64,000 bases of DNA, from assembly GCA_029224185.1 (NCBI GenBank), contig CM055191.1, positions 18,709,760-18,773,759 of the forward strand, in the 5' to 3' direction. This DNA comes from Karalla daura. Its lineage: Eukaryota > Chordata > Actinopteri > Chaetodontiformes > Leiognathidae. The notes below the pieces were generated by a model, which was not told the origin of the DNA, ran no database searches, and worked only from the letters and a program-made list of their open reading frames with translations. Positions within the stretch are counted from its first letter, which is position 1. Each line of letters opens with the position of its first letter. Positions 39,001-56,257 of this stretch are shown piece after piece. A program made the translations under genes and the position numbers.

Positions 39001-42000
39001 GTGGCGGTGACGGGAAGGCCACAGAAAGGAAAACCCAGAGGAGAGCTCCGTTTCAGCGCATAATATGCCTTCCCGCATGTCACGACAAGCGCGAACAACG
39101 GCTGAATAAACACGTCGCTCTCTCCAAAGTCAATGTCAATATTTGCCCGGCGGAGGTTTCCCCTCGCTCAGTGGAAATCACTAACTTATCTTTAGAACTA
39201 CTGTTAAATGAGCTTATCATCCAACCAGGCACTTTCATTGCCCTTGTCCACTTTGTCAAGAGGATGTCGTGGCTGTTTAACTTTGGAATATGTTTTTGTC
39301 CCGATCTGCGTAAAACGCAGCCTGAATGCTGGACCCGTCGTGCCCGGGCCGTAGCCGTGGTTCACTGCCAGGCTGGCCCGTCCTCATGCGTGTTCAAACA
39401 TTTCTTGTGTATCTCCCACGCTGATAACAAAATGTAGTGTCTGGATTCTCTCTGAGTGTAGCGCCACACTCTTGCCCCCGCCCCCGCCAAACTCCAGATT
39501 AGAGATTGTCGCCAGCCACTGCAGCTAGCAGCCCTTTGAAGCAGAGCATGCTCACTCTGAGAGGAGACAGGGCCCGTCCACAGGCCCGCAGGTCTGTTGG
39601 GCCCTATGAGCAGAGACTGCCAGGGAGAGGCCATGGTTACCTTGGAAATCGCCGGCCCGGACACAGAGCCCGTGTCCTTGTGTCTGTGACCCCTCTTGAA
39701 GCGAAAGAGACAGAGAGCACTCAGCAGACTGCGTCAGACCAGGAAAAGCTTGGAAAAATCAGAAGCCAGGTCGCAGAGAGGAATGCAGCGCTGCGTCTGG
39801 CCGTCAGCCAATCAGATGAAGGATGGCGGCCTACGTGAAAGGAGTGCGGGCAAGGAATGAGGAAAGCCTGGACGCAGAGCCGTGACGTGTTCCAGCGTTT
39901 CGCAAACGCGGCGGCAGACGTTGGAAGTGAAAGCCGCCAGAAGTAGCTGCCGTCTAACCGACCTGACTCCTTAGTCATCGGGGCTTTTGTCTTCCCCTCA
40001 GCGTGTGCGAGAGAAAAACTCTACGGGCTTTTGATATCTGTTCCATCCTCTCTTTCATCGGCCCCCATTCACTACCGCTTTGCACCAGTTTCTCACAGAT
40101 ATCAGCCTCCTGCGCTCTCAGACAGAAAACCACAGACAGAGTCTGTGTTCACAGTCAGAGCACAGGTGCTCCTGTAGACTATATGAAGCAGTCTGGGTTT
40201 TGTAAATGACTGGAAACCAGTCACTTACCTGTTCGGAAGAACTTACCTTACCTTACCTCGAGATTGTTTACTCCCTCTGTATAAGACAAACATAGGGCAT
40301 CTGCAATAGATTTTTTTTTAACCCTCTCTTCTTTCTCCGTCTGGAAACTTGCACTTAAGAAGATAATTTCCAAACACCATCTCATCAGGAAACTGCATGA
40401 AAATGATAGAGAATCACAGGAAAGCATGAACATCTATTGTTGAAGTTATTCTCTAACTGAATCTTTTATTTAAGTGTTGGGTTTTTTTTCCCAATTGCCA
40501 TACTTGTGTTGTCTGCCTTTTCATGGCCTCATTTTATAGTTTGTAGGTCTGCAACATTATTCTGCCATTGACTGCTGCAGCTAGAGGTACCAGTTTTTCT
40601 GGTTTGATTATCACAAAACTTCACTTTCGTTTGTGCTGAAACTTGACACTGATCTTTGTTGAAGCTGCAGTGATTATATGGCAGCCCGGATTGAATATGA
40701 ATCTCACCCACATCTTTGTATCTGTTGTATCTGCATCTCTGGGAGACTTTGTGTTTTTATCAGAGCCACTAATGTCCAGGCATGTTGACACGCATCAGGC
40801 TGTTTTTTTTTTTCACTGATGTTACCACTAATTAATAGACAGAAGAAAATCAAAAGAAAAACAAACAGTCTGTCCGGTCCCTTCCTTTCAATGAAGGGAA
40901 TCGAGTGTGATTTCTGTGGATTTGGCTCTGTGTGCGATCCCATTGTCTTCAGTTCCTCTCCCTCCGTGACAACCATCACAGGCATCGCTGCTCTTTCCCA
41001 TGTGGCCTACCACAAGTTCATAATTTTGCCTCCTCATCATTAAGTCTCAAACCATTGTTTTTGCACAGCATGAGGAAGCACTCTATGAGCTGACAGAGTT
41101 TTAGAGATTCTAGAGATTTGTGAGGCCTGCGATAGACCGGCCACCTGTTCACAGTGTATTCCCTTTGGTACAAAGCGGGTGAGACGATGGGAGTATTTTA
41201 AACTAGTAGTGAAACGAGCGCTCATGAGCTCACGTCCCTCTGGTCGTGGGTGATAAGGGGGACAGTGGAGCCGTGCAATCAGATAATTTATTCCCATGCA
41301 TAAGTTTTCACTTCCTCTTATTGGGTCCCCTTATTGGCCTCCTTTTACATATCAAAAGGGTAGTTGTAGGCTGCGTGTATCCCTAAAACAAATGCAGTGG
41401 ATCTTCATTAAATGGTACAGAGCTAATGCATGTTTTCTTCTCTTTTTGCCACACAAATACGAAGCGTTGAAAGTGGAACCTCTCAAATCGAGTGTCTGCA
41501 GTGATCAAAGCTATATCAGCGCAATGCAATGCAATTCAGCTGCAAGACAACAGGAAGTCTATAAAAGGCTGCCTCCCACCGGCTGGTTTACAAGTCTTTT
41601 TTTGAAGTTGCGACAGACAGTCAGCAAAAACCAAGATTTGCTCACTGCAGAGTTCCCACCTTGTTACGCAACGCTTCCTTCTGCACCCCACATCCGTCCC
41701 CGGCACGCCGATGGAGGAATGTGGAGAGCACAGAGCGCCGGAGCCCCTGAGTGTGGAGGCTGCACGAGGACAATGTGGGGAATTTCCACAACTTCTGCTG
41801 TCTAAACACGCACAGCCTCACTTAGCCTCTTGGCGTGGCGGTGAAACACAACAGGCATTATGGTCCGATTGAAAGGCTCTCAAACTGAATACCAGCTCCC
41901 ACTGCCGCCCAGCAGTCGCCCTCCGAGGCCTCTGCACGGTGGGGGAGGCTCTCAGACACGCTGCCTGTGTCTCTGGCATTTGGTGTAGAAACGTGTCCTT

Positions 42001-44596
42001 GGGCATAAAATTTGCATCTGCTTCCCGGAACTCTCTCAAGTTTTGTGTCTTATCTGTCTCTATCCGCGATAACTTCAAGCTACGTCCTAAAGGTCAGAAG
42101 TCGCCTGAACTTGCAATGACAGAAAACAGATGAAAGAGCAAGTCACAAATGAGCGAGGACGCAGTAATTTGTCGCTTACTACGTCATGGAACCTAACACG
42201 ATAGAAACCCCGGCGAGAGCTGATCCTGTTGAGATCTGGGGGAGGCGAGGGGCGAGTCCCAGCTTCAGCGAGCGGGAGACGGAGTCGTGGCGGTGAGCGA
42301 GCCAGACAGCTGCTGCTAATCATAAGCAGCTGGAGAACAGCGGACCGTGCCTTCTCACGACATCCACAAAACACATGCGCCCGTATACACACACACACAC
42401 ACGCTCAGATGCAATCACATAGGCACGGCCGTGCGAAGGCGGGGGTTTTGATTCGATTAGGGCCCGGGCCGCTCTCCTGTTAGAGGCAGGCAGCCAGGCA
42501 GGTACCGCACACATTCGCACGATACGTTTTTGTTTTTTTATCAAATCTGACACGAGTTACGCCTCTGTTATCATTTCCTTTTATAGCAGAGGGTCTCAAC
42601 CTTTTCAGGTTTTTCCCGTCTGTTTTGGGATGCACCCCGGGCGTCAGGCGTGTGAACCCTTCTTCCCTTTTTTATTTTTATACATTTTTTTTATTCATAC
42701 AAACGGATGTCTCAACAATAGAAATTTTGGAGGGTGTTTTGTGTGAAAAGGGAAAGATGAGCAGTTCTTGCGTGCGTGTTCACTCTTCAGGTTCACACAG
42801 GGGAATTGAACAGCATGAATGTGTGTGTGTGTGTTGGGGGATGGGGGGGTGTTTGAGTGAGAACCACAGACTGTTTTCACAGACATGGCTTGATAGCTTC
42901 CAGTAACACACACACACACACACATAGTGTTTCAGCCTCTTGAAGTTGAAGAGACGGAGAGTACTCAACCCCACAGTGAAAAACAGCAACTGCGTGGTTG
43001 AGGGGCTGAAATTGAGACAAAAAAAAGAGAGAGAGAAAATGAGTTACCATTGCGGACTCTCCAGGCCAGGCAGAGGGATCCTTCCCCTCTAAGTGCCAGC
43101 ACCCACTCTATCACTCAGATAAAACAAAAAGAATTTAAGCAACATGCGCAACTTCCTGCCAGTCCTCCATCGTCTACTGTCGGGACAACAAAACATCTGT
43201 CTGGCCGTGCTCGGAGCTGCCCTGTGAGGAGCTCAAATCTGAAATGTCTTGTGCGGTTTTAAACACTTGCGTGGGCTCCGATCGCCTCTGGCAGCTCCCA
43301 CAACAACACCCTGTTTCCTCGGTATGCGCGCAGCCATATTCGCATTAAAGCATCGAGTCTGCACGGTGGGTTAGGAGATGTGCAGTATGAAGACACACGG
43401 GGAAAATGGAGTTTGAGTTTGTTGGTGCTCAGCCTGAGCAAGCGTCTCCGGTCGCTGACGACAGTTACTGGCTTTCACCGGACAGATGCAGTTCGCAGTT
43501 GAGACTCCTCCCAGTGACATCCCGTCATTTTCATAAAATCTCTTTGAGGACGATGGCCATTTTGCGTTGCCATGGTCGAATTACATACTTACATACTACA
43601 TAATTCGATTTCTAAAAAGTACAGTATTGCTCCATACCACGTCGTCTTCCTTGAAGTGAACTGGTCATGTGGCCTCCTGCGTCATGTCCATTGACACATG
43701 AATGCAAAAAAAAAAAAGTTTAAAACCTTTAGACTCCTAACGAGAGGATAAAACATGTTTTCTGGCGTTTGAGAGATTTTTGGACTTTTAGTTTCCATGA
43801 GCAGTTTTTTAAATGGCGATGTCTACCGTCTTGAGCATTTCTAGCCTGGCATTGTCCAGCAGTGTATTCAGTTCTGCACTAAAGAGCCCGGCTTAGTGAG
43901 AAAGCTTTGTCTGTACTGTCAACAATAGAGGTGCATTTGTCCTTACTTCTCCAGACTGTATTTTTCCAGCACAGGCTGCAATTAATAGCTTGTGTTAACC
44001 ATGAATCACAGGAATCACGCACATACGCAATAATCCTCAGTCCAAGGCACGGATAATGACTTGCAGATGCGTGCAGTAAATAAGCAACATTTTTTACATA
44101 GTTGTTGCGCAATTTTCTGTCCGTCATATCTACATTTGTGGTAGGTTTGAGGGGAGACGGTGTCATTTTGAAAAGGAGAAGTGATTTAGTTTTTTGCTGT
44201 TATTGGCAGTTAACTGAGAGGAAGTTGCCTGGACTGGAGGAGGTTTTGCAAGGTCGCGATAGGCTGTGAGAAGATGTAAGGAGCATAGCGGGAATTATGG
44301 ATGGGCTGATGTCACCCTCACTTTCCCTCTAACATCTAGGAATCAGCGTCCTGACTTTTATCAGACTCCCTCCCTTCAGTCACAGTTTACTGAAGCGTCA
44401 CCTGTTTGTAAAATCACTCATGTTGTGTTCCTGTCCTCAGACCCGTGAAGCCAACCACATCGGGGACCGTCTGGGGGCCGAGCGGAGCAGCCGGATGGCC
44501 CGGACCCTCAACCACGTGGCCCTGGGCCTCGGCCTGGGCGTCTTGGTCCTCACCATCGTCTACGTGGCAGTCGTGGCATCTATGACTCTCCGCTAA
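30055..44596 (+). CDS. Proline-rich dispanin (CD225-domain) membrane protein
   Basis: CDS join(30055..30159, 30958..31173, 44441..44596), 158 codons, all introns phase 0, the second 13.3 kb long. The start could be ATG1 at 30055 or ATG2 at 30058. Residues 1-80 are rich in Pro, Gly, Tyr and Gln, with two PPxY WW-binding motifs (residues 19-22 and 40-43). A first hydrophobic segment (85-106) carries the Cys92-94 cluster, a likely palmitoylation site. It is followed by the CD225 loop with TREANHIGDRLGAERSSRMAR, then a second membrane helix (132-153) and a very short end. This layout is that of the dispanin family (IFITM, PRRT1/SynDIG, TMEM91, TRARG1). PPxY motifs in IFITM3 bind NEDD4-type ligases; the same here is inference. 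I cannot choose the exact orthologue, and PRRT/SynDIG-like or TMEM91-like are the best guesses. Confidence 0.83.
37747..37794. repeat. Two adjacent perfect 8-bp hairpins
   Basis: 37747-37769 is GTCCACTT, a 7-nt loop, then AAGTGGAC. 37771-37794 is CTCCCACT, an 8-nt loop, then AGTGGGAG. One base separates them. Confidence 0.9.
41125..41180 (+). repeat. L2-like repeat fragment
   Basis: CCTGCGATAGACCGGCCACC then TGTTCACAGTGTATTCCC matches the 'gcgatggactggcgacctg...ccagggtgta' block of the common fish repeat. Confidence 0.5.
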
Positions 44597-45523
44597 CCCC
44601 GCTCCTTCACCGTCTTTCACGTTTTCATATTTGCCACACTATCTTTTGCCATTAGGTAGATTATCAGATTATATCAAGAATGCTATCGCCTGCAATCATC
44701 TGGAAGAGTTTTGAATAGGAATCTCTGACCATGAAAAATCTCTCACCTAATTGGCTAAAAGACCTTTGAGGATTTTTTTTTCTTCATTGTGGAAAAGTCA
44801 GCTTTCCAGCACCGCATTTGATCAACATATTTTGCATCTTTGTTTTTTTTTGTTTTTTTTTTGTTTTTTTTGCTTTCGACGTTAAAGATGTTTTCCATCT
44901 CTGATGCCTTAGGATTGACCTCCGTATAGTGTCATTCCAACAAAGATAATTCCAAAGACATAATGCTGATGTAGCAAATGATTATCAGTAGTTTATTGTG
45001 AGTTCAGATTTTGAGTTTTCAGATCTATCTTTGGAAAAAGGAAAGTCTGATTGTACCAAGACGTGACCTGTCGCTGCCTTTCAACGGAATCGTTGGCTGT
45101 AAATATGCAATAACACTTTGTAACCCACTTAAAGGTATGCAAACATAGTATTACATGTTAACGTACTAACCAAAGATCCATCACAATTGCCCGACAGGGG
45201 GAGAGAGGGATTGAGATCATCGAGGTGTATCTAATGTGCGACTTGCATGCTACAAGGCATTATAGTCTTCTTCCTGTAATTTGTGAGTGGCGTCTAGGTT
45301 GTCCTCTGTATTCCAGCTGAAAATCAAGCGTAGCGTCACACGAGGCCCCCAGACGCTTTGTATCAGCGTCTGAATCAGCTCAGTCAGTGGCCCACGTATT
45401 TTGTATGCTGTATTATGTAAAGCCTTTCAGGCCCGGGTGTCCTTTGTTTCGCCATGTCTGTATGTTCTTCTCCAAAGTCAGAAAAAAACGTAAGATTTCA
45501 ATGTGTACTGCACTTCTTTTTTG

Positions 45524-45529
45524 AATAAA
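45524..45529 (+). terminator. AATAAA polyadenylation signal of the dispanin gene
   Basis: Lies about 930 nt after the stop at 44596, in an uninterrupted AT-rich 3' UTR-like stretch. Confidence 0.6.
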
Positions 45530-45769
45530 GTTCAAGTATATTGAGAGGGAAAAAAAACGCTTCCATTTGTGTTGTCCTTTCAGAGGTTTTTGTTTTGTTT
45601 TTTTTCTTTATCAGCACAGAGCCAGAGCCTTACAAGGTTGGTCGCGAAACGCAAGAACATTTATCCATTTATATGCTGCCGCAAAGCTACAGTAGGGGCT
45701 GGCCAGAGCTGGTCTTGCAGTAAACAGTGCCTCTGTATACAGTTTACATTTGCAAAGCTCAGGCTCGTG

Positions 45770-45905
45770 TGCAGCCAGTGTTACTCAAGCAGAGGGGAGC
45801 AGAAAGTGAGTCACTCCCTCATTTCCCATAGATGCAAAGATATGACATTCCAGGAAAGCATCTGCAGTCACTCCTCCGTCATTTGTCTCATATCCTGAGC
45901 TGCTC
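45770..45905 (+). repeat. Dispersed repeat, copy A
   Basis: Aligns by eye with 46310-46440: GCCAGTGTT(A/G)CTCAAG, GAGTCACTCCCTC against GTGACTCACACCCTC, 'cccatagat' against 'cccacagat', and TCATTTG then CTC, ATCCT, AGCTGCT near the end. It is not a family I can name. Confidence 0.6.
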
Positions 45906-46128
45906 GCTTTGGGAAAGCAAGTTTACTTCTTCACAAAACAGAATTTAAGTGTGTGAGGGTTGTCTGCAAACTGCAGGACGTCTGAGGGGATGTTTCCCAC
46001 CACTCACAAGAATGTGTCAAACCACATGGCTCCGTCACTTTGCATGCATTTCACGCCTCTGAAATGGTATTTTTCTTGTGGTCTGTATCAATGTGACCAC
46101 ACCTTTGTTTGTGTGCTCCAGATCTTGT

Positions 46129-46160
<32 letters not shown>

Positions 46161-46224
46161 GCGGGGGGAGGGGGGGACGTTTTCCTGCATTCATAAAATC
46201 TGATCGCATTTGAATAGATGGTAT

Positions 46225-46440
46225 AGCACAGATGCTTCAGCCAATTGGGTACAGGAAACTCAATTATTTTGTTTTTTCCATCCCTGTGCCATAACAATCC
46301 TTTAATTTGAGCCAGTGTTGCTCAAGGAGGAGAGGAGAGAGTGACTCACACCCTCACCTCCCACAGATTCAATTATTTGACGATCTCGGTGCTGTCGTCA
46401 CATCTCTGTCATTTGCCTCTCATCCTGGGCTGCTTTCACT
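46225..46440 (+). repeat. Dispersed repeat, copy B
   Basis: The right half matches copy A. The left half (ACAGATGCTTCAGCCAATTGG, AAACTCAATT, then CTGTGCCATAACAATCCTTT) matches copy C at 48398. It therefore carries the fullest version of the unit in the window. Confidence 0.6.
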
Positions 46441-46854
46441 GAGTTGCTCAGTTTTCGGGGATTTTCTTTAAGCTGTTCTATGAATGATCTCTGAGATGAA
46501 GACACCACGTTCCTCTTTTTCTCAATCTACTCGGTTTACTTAGCTTTTTATTGAGACTAAATGAGCACAGCAGGCGTGAGTAGAATGAGCTCCTAATGGG
46601 CAAACGTCATCAACAAAAAACTTTGGGTTGTACATTTTCATTAGACACCCTGTCCTTGTAGCGTGAACCGCGTCTTAACCCAGGCTGTAATCATCATAGT
46701 AATGACTGTTGTGTGAGGTCATTATAGATAATTCCGGGTCTTACCACCCCTGCTGGGTTTCCATTATTCTGTAAGTGGTGTTTGAAGTTTAAAGATATCC
46801 TCACAGTTTTTGAGCATCAGTAGTGTGAAAAAGTCACACATGTCACACATGAAT

Positions 46855-47500
46855 GTTTGAGAGCATCAAACACATTTAAATGTCTGACAAAGATAACACA
46901 AGTAAACACAAAATCTGTAATAAAGGTGTTTATTATTAAGGGGAAAAAATCCATTATATCTGCCGTAAAGGTAATAAAGCGTAAAGGAAGAAAAGGACAT
47001 TTTGCTGCTTCGGGATCTGCAAGACTTGCTGTGATAAATGAAACCATGAACCCTGCTGTCTGCCAAAAGATGAAGTGCATGCTGAAGCACAGGACAATGA
47101 TCCCAAACACACCAGAAAGTGCGCCTCAAAATGAGGACAAATGTTGTGGCCTTGTCAAAGTCCTGACATGAATCCGACTGAGATGCTCTGGGATGACCTT
47201 AAAAAGGCGGTCCTTGCTCAGAAAGCCTCCAGCGTGACTGAATGACAACAATTATGCAACGGTGCGTGGGCCCTCCACGGCGCTGTAAAAGACTCGTTGC
47301 CAGTTATTGCAAGCGCTTGATTGCAGTTATTGCAGCTAGGGGCGGCCCAACCGGTTATTGGGCTTAGAGGGCAATTGCTTTTTCACACAGGGCCACGTAG
47401 TGTAGGTTTGGACTTCCCCTTAATCATAAGCGACTTCATTCAACATCTGCATTTTCTGTTTACTTGTGTTATCTTTGTTTAACATTAAATATTTAATTTT
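46855..47500 (+). mobile_element. Internally deleted Tc1-like DNA transposon
   Basis: The left end (about 46882-46960) and the right end (about 47400-47500) are inverted copies: AACACAAGTAAACACAAAAT on the left against the complement of ATTTTCTGTTTACTTGTGTT on the right. Between them is the 3' part of a Tc1-like transposase in decayed frames. It includes the conserved 'AATGATCCCAAACACACC' (NDPKHT) catalytic region, 'CAAAGTCCTGACATGAATCC' (QSPDMNP), 'GATGACCTTAAAAAGGCGGT' (DDLKKAV) and the typical end 'TTTTTCACACAGGGCCA'. Stops and the missing N-terminal half make it non-autonomous. Confidence 0.88.
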
Positions 47501-47509
47501 GATTTCTAA

Positions 47510-49550
47510 ACAGTATAGCACAAAGCATGAAAGACATGAAAAAGGAGGAAGGAAATCAGGAAATTGTCTTTCACACCCCTGTGGTGCCGCACATGTGAGA
47601 GGAAGACGCAGTCAGGTGGCGAGGAGCCATCCAGGCCAGCTAACAGTCTGCAGTCTTGACGAGGCAGGCCAGGCCCTCGAAGAGGCCAGTTACCGTAAAT
47701 GCTATCATCTGGATTTCCCACTTTCACCCCCACCCTCCCTCTTCCTCTTGTTGCTGGCGTCACGCCTCTCTCCTCTTCCTTCTCCATCATCCCGCCCACC
47801 GCTGCCCACACACACCCATGGTTTCTCCTCCAGTGCTTGCGTCGCCAGCTCTCCTCAAGTGAGCTGCACGGCTCAGGTTCCACTGGTCCGCCGCTCCACC
47901 TTCTCTCCTTCTCCCCCTGCCTCCAGACCTCTTCTTTCTGGAACCCCCCCACCCCCGTCGTCTTCCCACATAATTTCTAAGCAGCCTCTCTATCAGAGCC
48001 TCCATTGTTAACATCTCCTCTTAAGGATTTCCCTGTGCAAGGCCCAACCTGTAACGTGATCCCTTCAACACAAACACACACAGACATATACACACACACG
48101 CACACACTGAAGTTTACTCGACTCCACTGAGTTGCCGCGAAACAGTGATTCTTCTGAAACAGTGCAATCTCAACGTTTTGCCACACAAAACACAACAAGA
48201 CTTGAAATGTTACAACTTTCCAGGTTGCTTTTCGATTGGTTTTGACTGTGATCCTTACTGCTCTCCAAAAGAGTCCTTTTTGGCCACGCGTAGTTCACAC
48301 CTCTGAACGGTTGCATTCGATGTGTTGAATCTCAGTGTTAGAGGAACTTAATGTGTGTGCTCAAGTTCTTCACCCACTCATTGTGTTTTATTAGTACACT
48401 GGTACAGATGCCTCAAGTGATTCGGCACAGGGTGCAGCATTACAGCAAACTCAATTGTTTTTCCTCCCTGTCTTGTGCCAAACTGTCCTTTGGTTGGAGT
48501 TTACGGGGGAAGGGCTGCCAACATGTGATGGTGTCCCTCCCAGGTCTGACCTTTCTGGGCTTGGCTTCCACAGCTGGTCAGGATATGAGGCAGGATCAGG
48601 TTTCTCCTGTGTTTGTTCAGTGATTACGCACATTCTCCACATTGCTCCCAGTACGGTTAATGAGTCGCTGGCGGCGGGGCCGTCGCTCGCAAACTGCACC
48701 GTTAGATTTAAACTGCGTCACTGCTGTGATAAGACGAGCAGCAGCCATTACAAAGTGAGCAGCCGCAGACAGAGCATTCCCTCGCTGTGCACAGGCGGCC
48801 CTCCAGACCTGGAGCAGATCTCCTGGCTCAGCTATGTGCTGCCCCCTGGCAGCCACAAGCAGGCGGGACACACAGGCACACATAGGAAATATACGGCGAG
48901 GCCGTGCGTGTAATAACAGAGCCTCACGAGCCTTTGTTTCAACGGCGGTGTCTACACTTTATTTAACATATGAAAAGAGTACAAATGGCAAAAACAGAAT
49001 TAAGATGTTCTTCAAAACAAGCAAATAAATTAAGTCACCCTTTCAACGATTTAGTGCACGAAACGCGGCATGTGGAAGTGCAGCCTTCAGAGTCACTCGT
49101 GTGGTGGCAGTTGTGGAGGGGAGCTGCGGCAAACCTCTGTCCATCGCTCCCACCGGCGTTGTTGTCAAGGAAACCGTTCTGAAGCACTCGGACCTGGCAC
49201 TCACAACAACGGTCGCAATAACTCACGGCCTCTTACAAGCTGCTACCTAAAAAGCTCTCTGCTGACCTGATGAAACTCTTCCTCTCCGTTTCAAGCCAAA
49301 TCTAGAAAGTAGCCACAGTCCCGGCAGCACCTCAGCGAGCACATGCAACAAGCTGCGATATGATCTAGTTTGTGAAGAAATACACCTGAAGCTCAGACAC
49401 ATCCACCCGCTGACAGTCGACTAGATGAAGATGCACTTTATAGTTCTGAGGTCACGCACTGAACATCACATGAAGTGACTGCTGTCAGAGACTGAAGGCC
49501 ATGGTGAGTGAGAATCTACCGTATGCTTGGACAGGTACATTACAGTACAG
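47510..49550. other. Intergenic region downstream of sdha
   Basis: No gene recognised. It includes a pyrimidine-rich stretch (47720-47960) whose long open frames reflect composition, a CA run near 48070, repeat copy C at 48398, and possible distal sdha 3' UTR (minus-strand AATAAA at 48958-48963). Confidence 0.45.
48398..48490 (+). repeat. Dispersed repeat, copy C
   Basis: ACAGATGCCTCAAGTGATTCGG, AAACTCAATTGTTTTTCC, then TGTGCCAAACTGTCCTTTGG match the left half of the copy at 46225. Confidence 0.55.
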
Positions 49551-49559
49551 CGTGCCGTC

Positions 49560-49565
49560 TTTATT
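49560..49565 (-). terminator. Candidate polyadenylation signal of sdha
   Basis: TTTATT on the plus strand, i.e. AATAAA for sdha, about 565 nt past the stop. Another candidate is at 48958-48963. Confidence 0.4.
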
Positions 49566-50127
49566 CTACATTTACGCAATATTTACAGACTTTAAAACTT
49601 CCCTCTGCGCCGACGTGTGCATTTCAAGTTACAATCGCTTCCGAAATCTCGTCACTTCAAAGAGCCCAATGAGAGGAGTAATAATTACACAAGCATTTAA
49701 TGCAAGACAAGGAGATGAAGATGAAGGCGTGCTATCGTTTCAAGCCTAGGATGGTGCCACACGTGTCACAATAACGCAGTTTCCTCTTCTTCAGCAGGAG
49801 GCTGGATTCATCTACTTGTCTCGAGAGCTTTATGGTATATATAAATATATATATATATCGCACCAACAGAGCGATAAGAACTGCAGATGGGTCTGCTGCC
49901 AACAGATGAAACCAAGGCAAAAAACACACAAGAAAGAGGGGGAGGGGGGTGACACGAAGGGACTATGTTTGAGGACAAGACAGCTTTTTGTATTTAACGA
50001 TCTCATATTAATACACATGTACAACCATGAGCATATTTTTGTTCCAGAATGTTGTTGCTATGACAAGAAAAGCCTCTCCATAAATAGTAGATGGGTGAGA
50101 GGAGAGAGCAGAGCGCAGGGGAGCTGC

Positions 50128-55319
<5,192 letters not shown>

Positions 55320-56257
55320 GATGCTGAAGGAGCGATTCACAGCGACGAGCGAGGCTCACCTATTCAGATGCACAGGACGAAACCACTACACAGAATTGGG
55401 GGTGTCACTTATTTTACACCTATGCTTATCGTGAAAAATATGTACACTTTTGTAGTGTCCGCCAAGGAAACAATAGTTTGTGCTTTAATAATATATAACA
55501 TGTACGTACATATCTTAATTATGGCATATGTTTAAAGTTATACGTGCGTGCGATTCCAGTTCTTACCTCCATTGGGTGGAATCGAAGCGCTCCAGCGTAA
55601 AACTTGTGTAACCTCGGCTGTGCAGGAACAAATGTATAACTGACCTAGACTTTTCATTCAAGGTGAGACTCAGCACCATATTTTTAATTGACACAACACT
55701 GTTTCGTAGTCGGACTTACACCGCTGTCAGCCCCCGTGTTATGTTTGAGTGCAAAACCCTCGCCAGCATTAGAAAGCAAGCTGTAGTGTTAGCATAGCAT
55801 GTTGTGCTCCGAGCTGTCAAACTGAAAATTATGTTTGTGTTGCTGCTGCAGCCTGAGGGCGTGCTGATAAACATCTTCACTGCGGATAAATCTGTATGTC
55901 TGCTGCTCATTGGCAACATCATTTCTACAAATCATTTACAATGCTTAAACGTTTCTTTTCTAACCTGAAAGTGAATGTAGCATATAAGCCACGTTAGTAG
56001 GCACTGGATCTGTGCACAACAGGACTGACATTATACTTTTCGGAATGAACTTCCTGATCATAATATTGTGCTTTTACACTGAGACCGCCCCCTGCTAATT
56101 TTTACCTTATCTACTGGCACCCAATAAGATATACCTGCTGTTTTCTGCAGTGTCACCTCAAGCATACCTTTGCTTTATGTTTATGTGCGCATCAGGAAGG
56201 ACTGAGTCATGACTTATGTTTTGGTCTGCCCTGTGTGTTTATGTACCCGCAGCCTCC
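55320..56257. promoter_or_regulatory. Shared divergent promoter region of sdha and ccdc127
   Basis: The two start codons point away from each other and are 938 bp apart. The sdha start is at 55319 (minus) and the ccdc127 start at 56258 (plus). A donor-like CAAG|GTGAGA at 55663 could end a ccdc127 noncoding first exon, to be joined to the acceptor at 56253 (TACCCGCAG|). No TATA box is evident, as is usual for housekeeping bidirectional promoters. The exact start sites cannot be read from sequence. Confidence 0.6.

Larger units (their letters stand above)
31174..44440. other. 13.3-kb intron of the dispanin gene
   Basis: No nested gene found on either strand; the open frames lack splice logic or domain content. 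It holds a G homopolymer (about 34447-34465), a diverged L2-like fragment near 41130, two adjacent perfect hairpins (37747-37794), a GC-rich patch (38700-39050), and CA/TG runs near 42390, 42820 and 42905. Confidence 0.5.
45550..46850. other. Intergenic region with dispersed repeat copies
   Basis: No gene seen. It contains two related segments (45770-45905 and 46310-46440) and a (TG)n run at 46134-46160. The third related segment is at 48398. Confidence 0.5.

Noticed and set aside
41296..41805. 169-codon open frame in the dispanin intron
   Set aside because: No domain, signal or repeat pattern, and it overlaps a fragmentary L2-like region; it looks like chance.
47466..48011. 181-codon open frame on the plus strand
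   Set aside because: Pyrimidine-rich DNA gives Ser/Pro/Leu low complexity, and antisense frames are equally open; no family resemblance.
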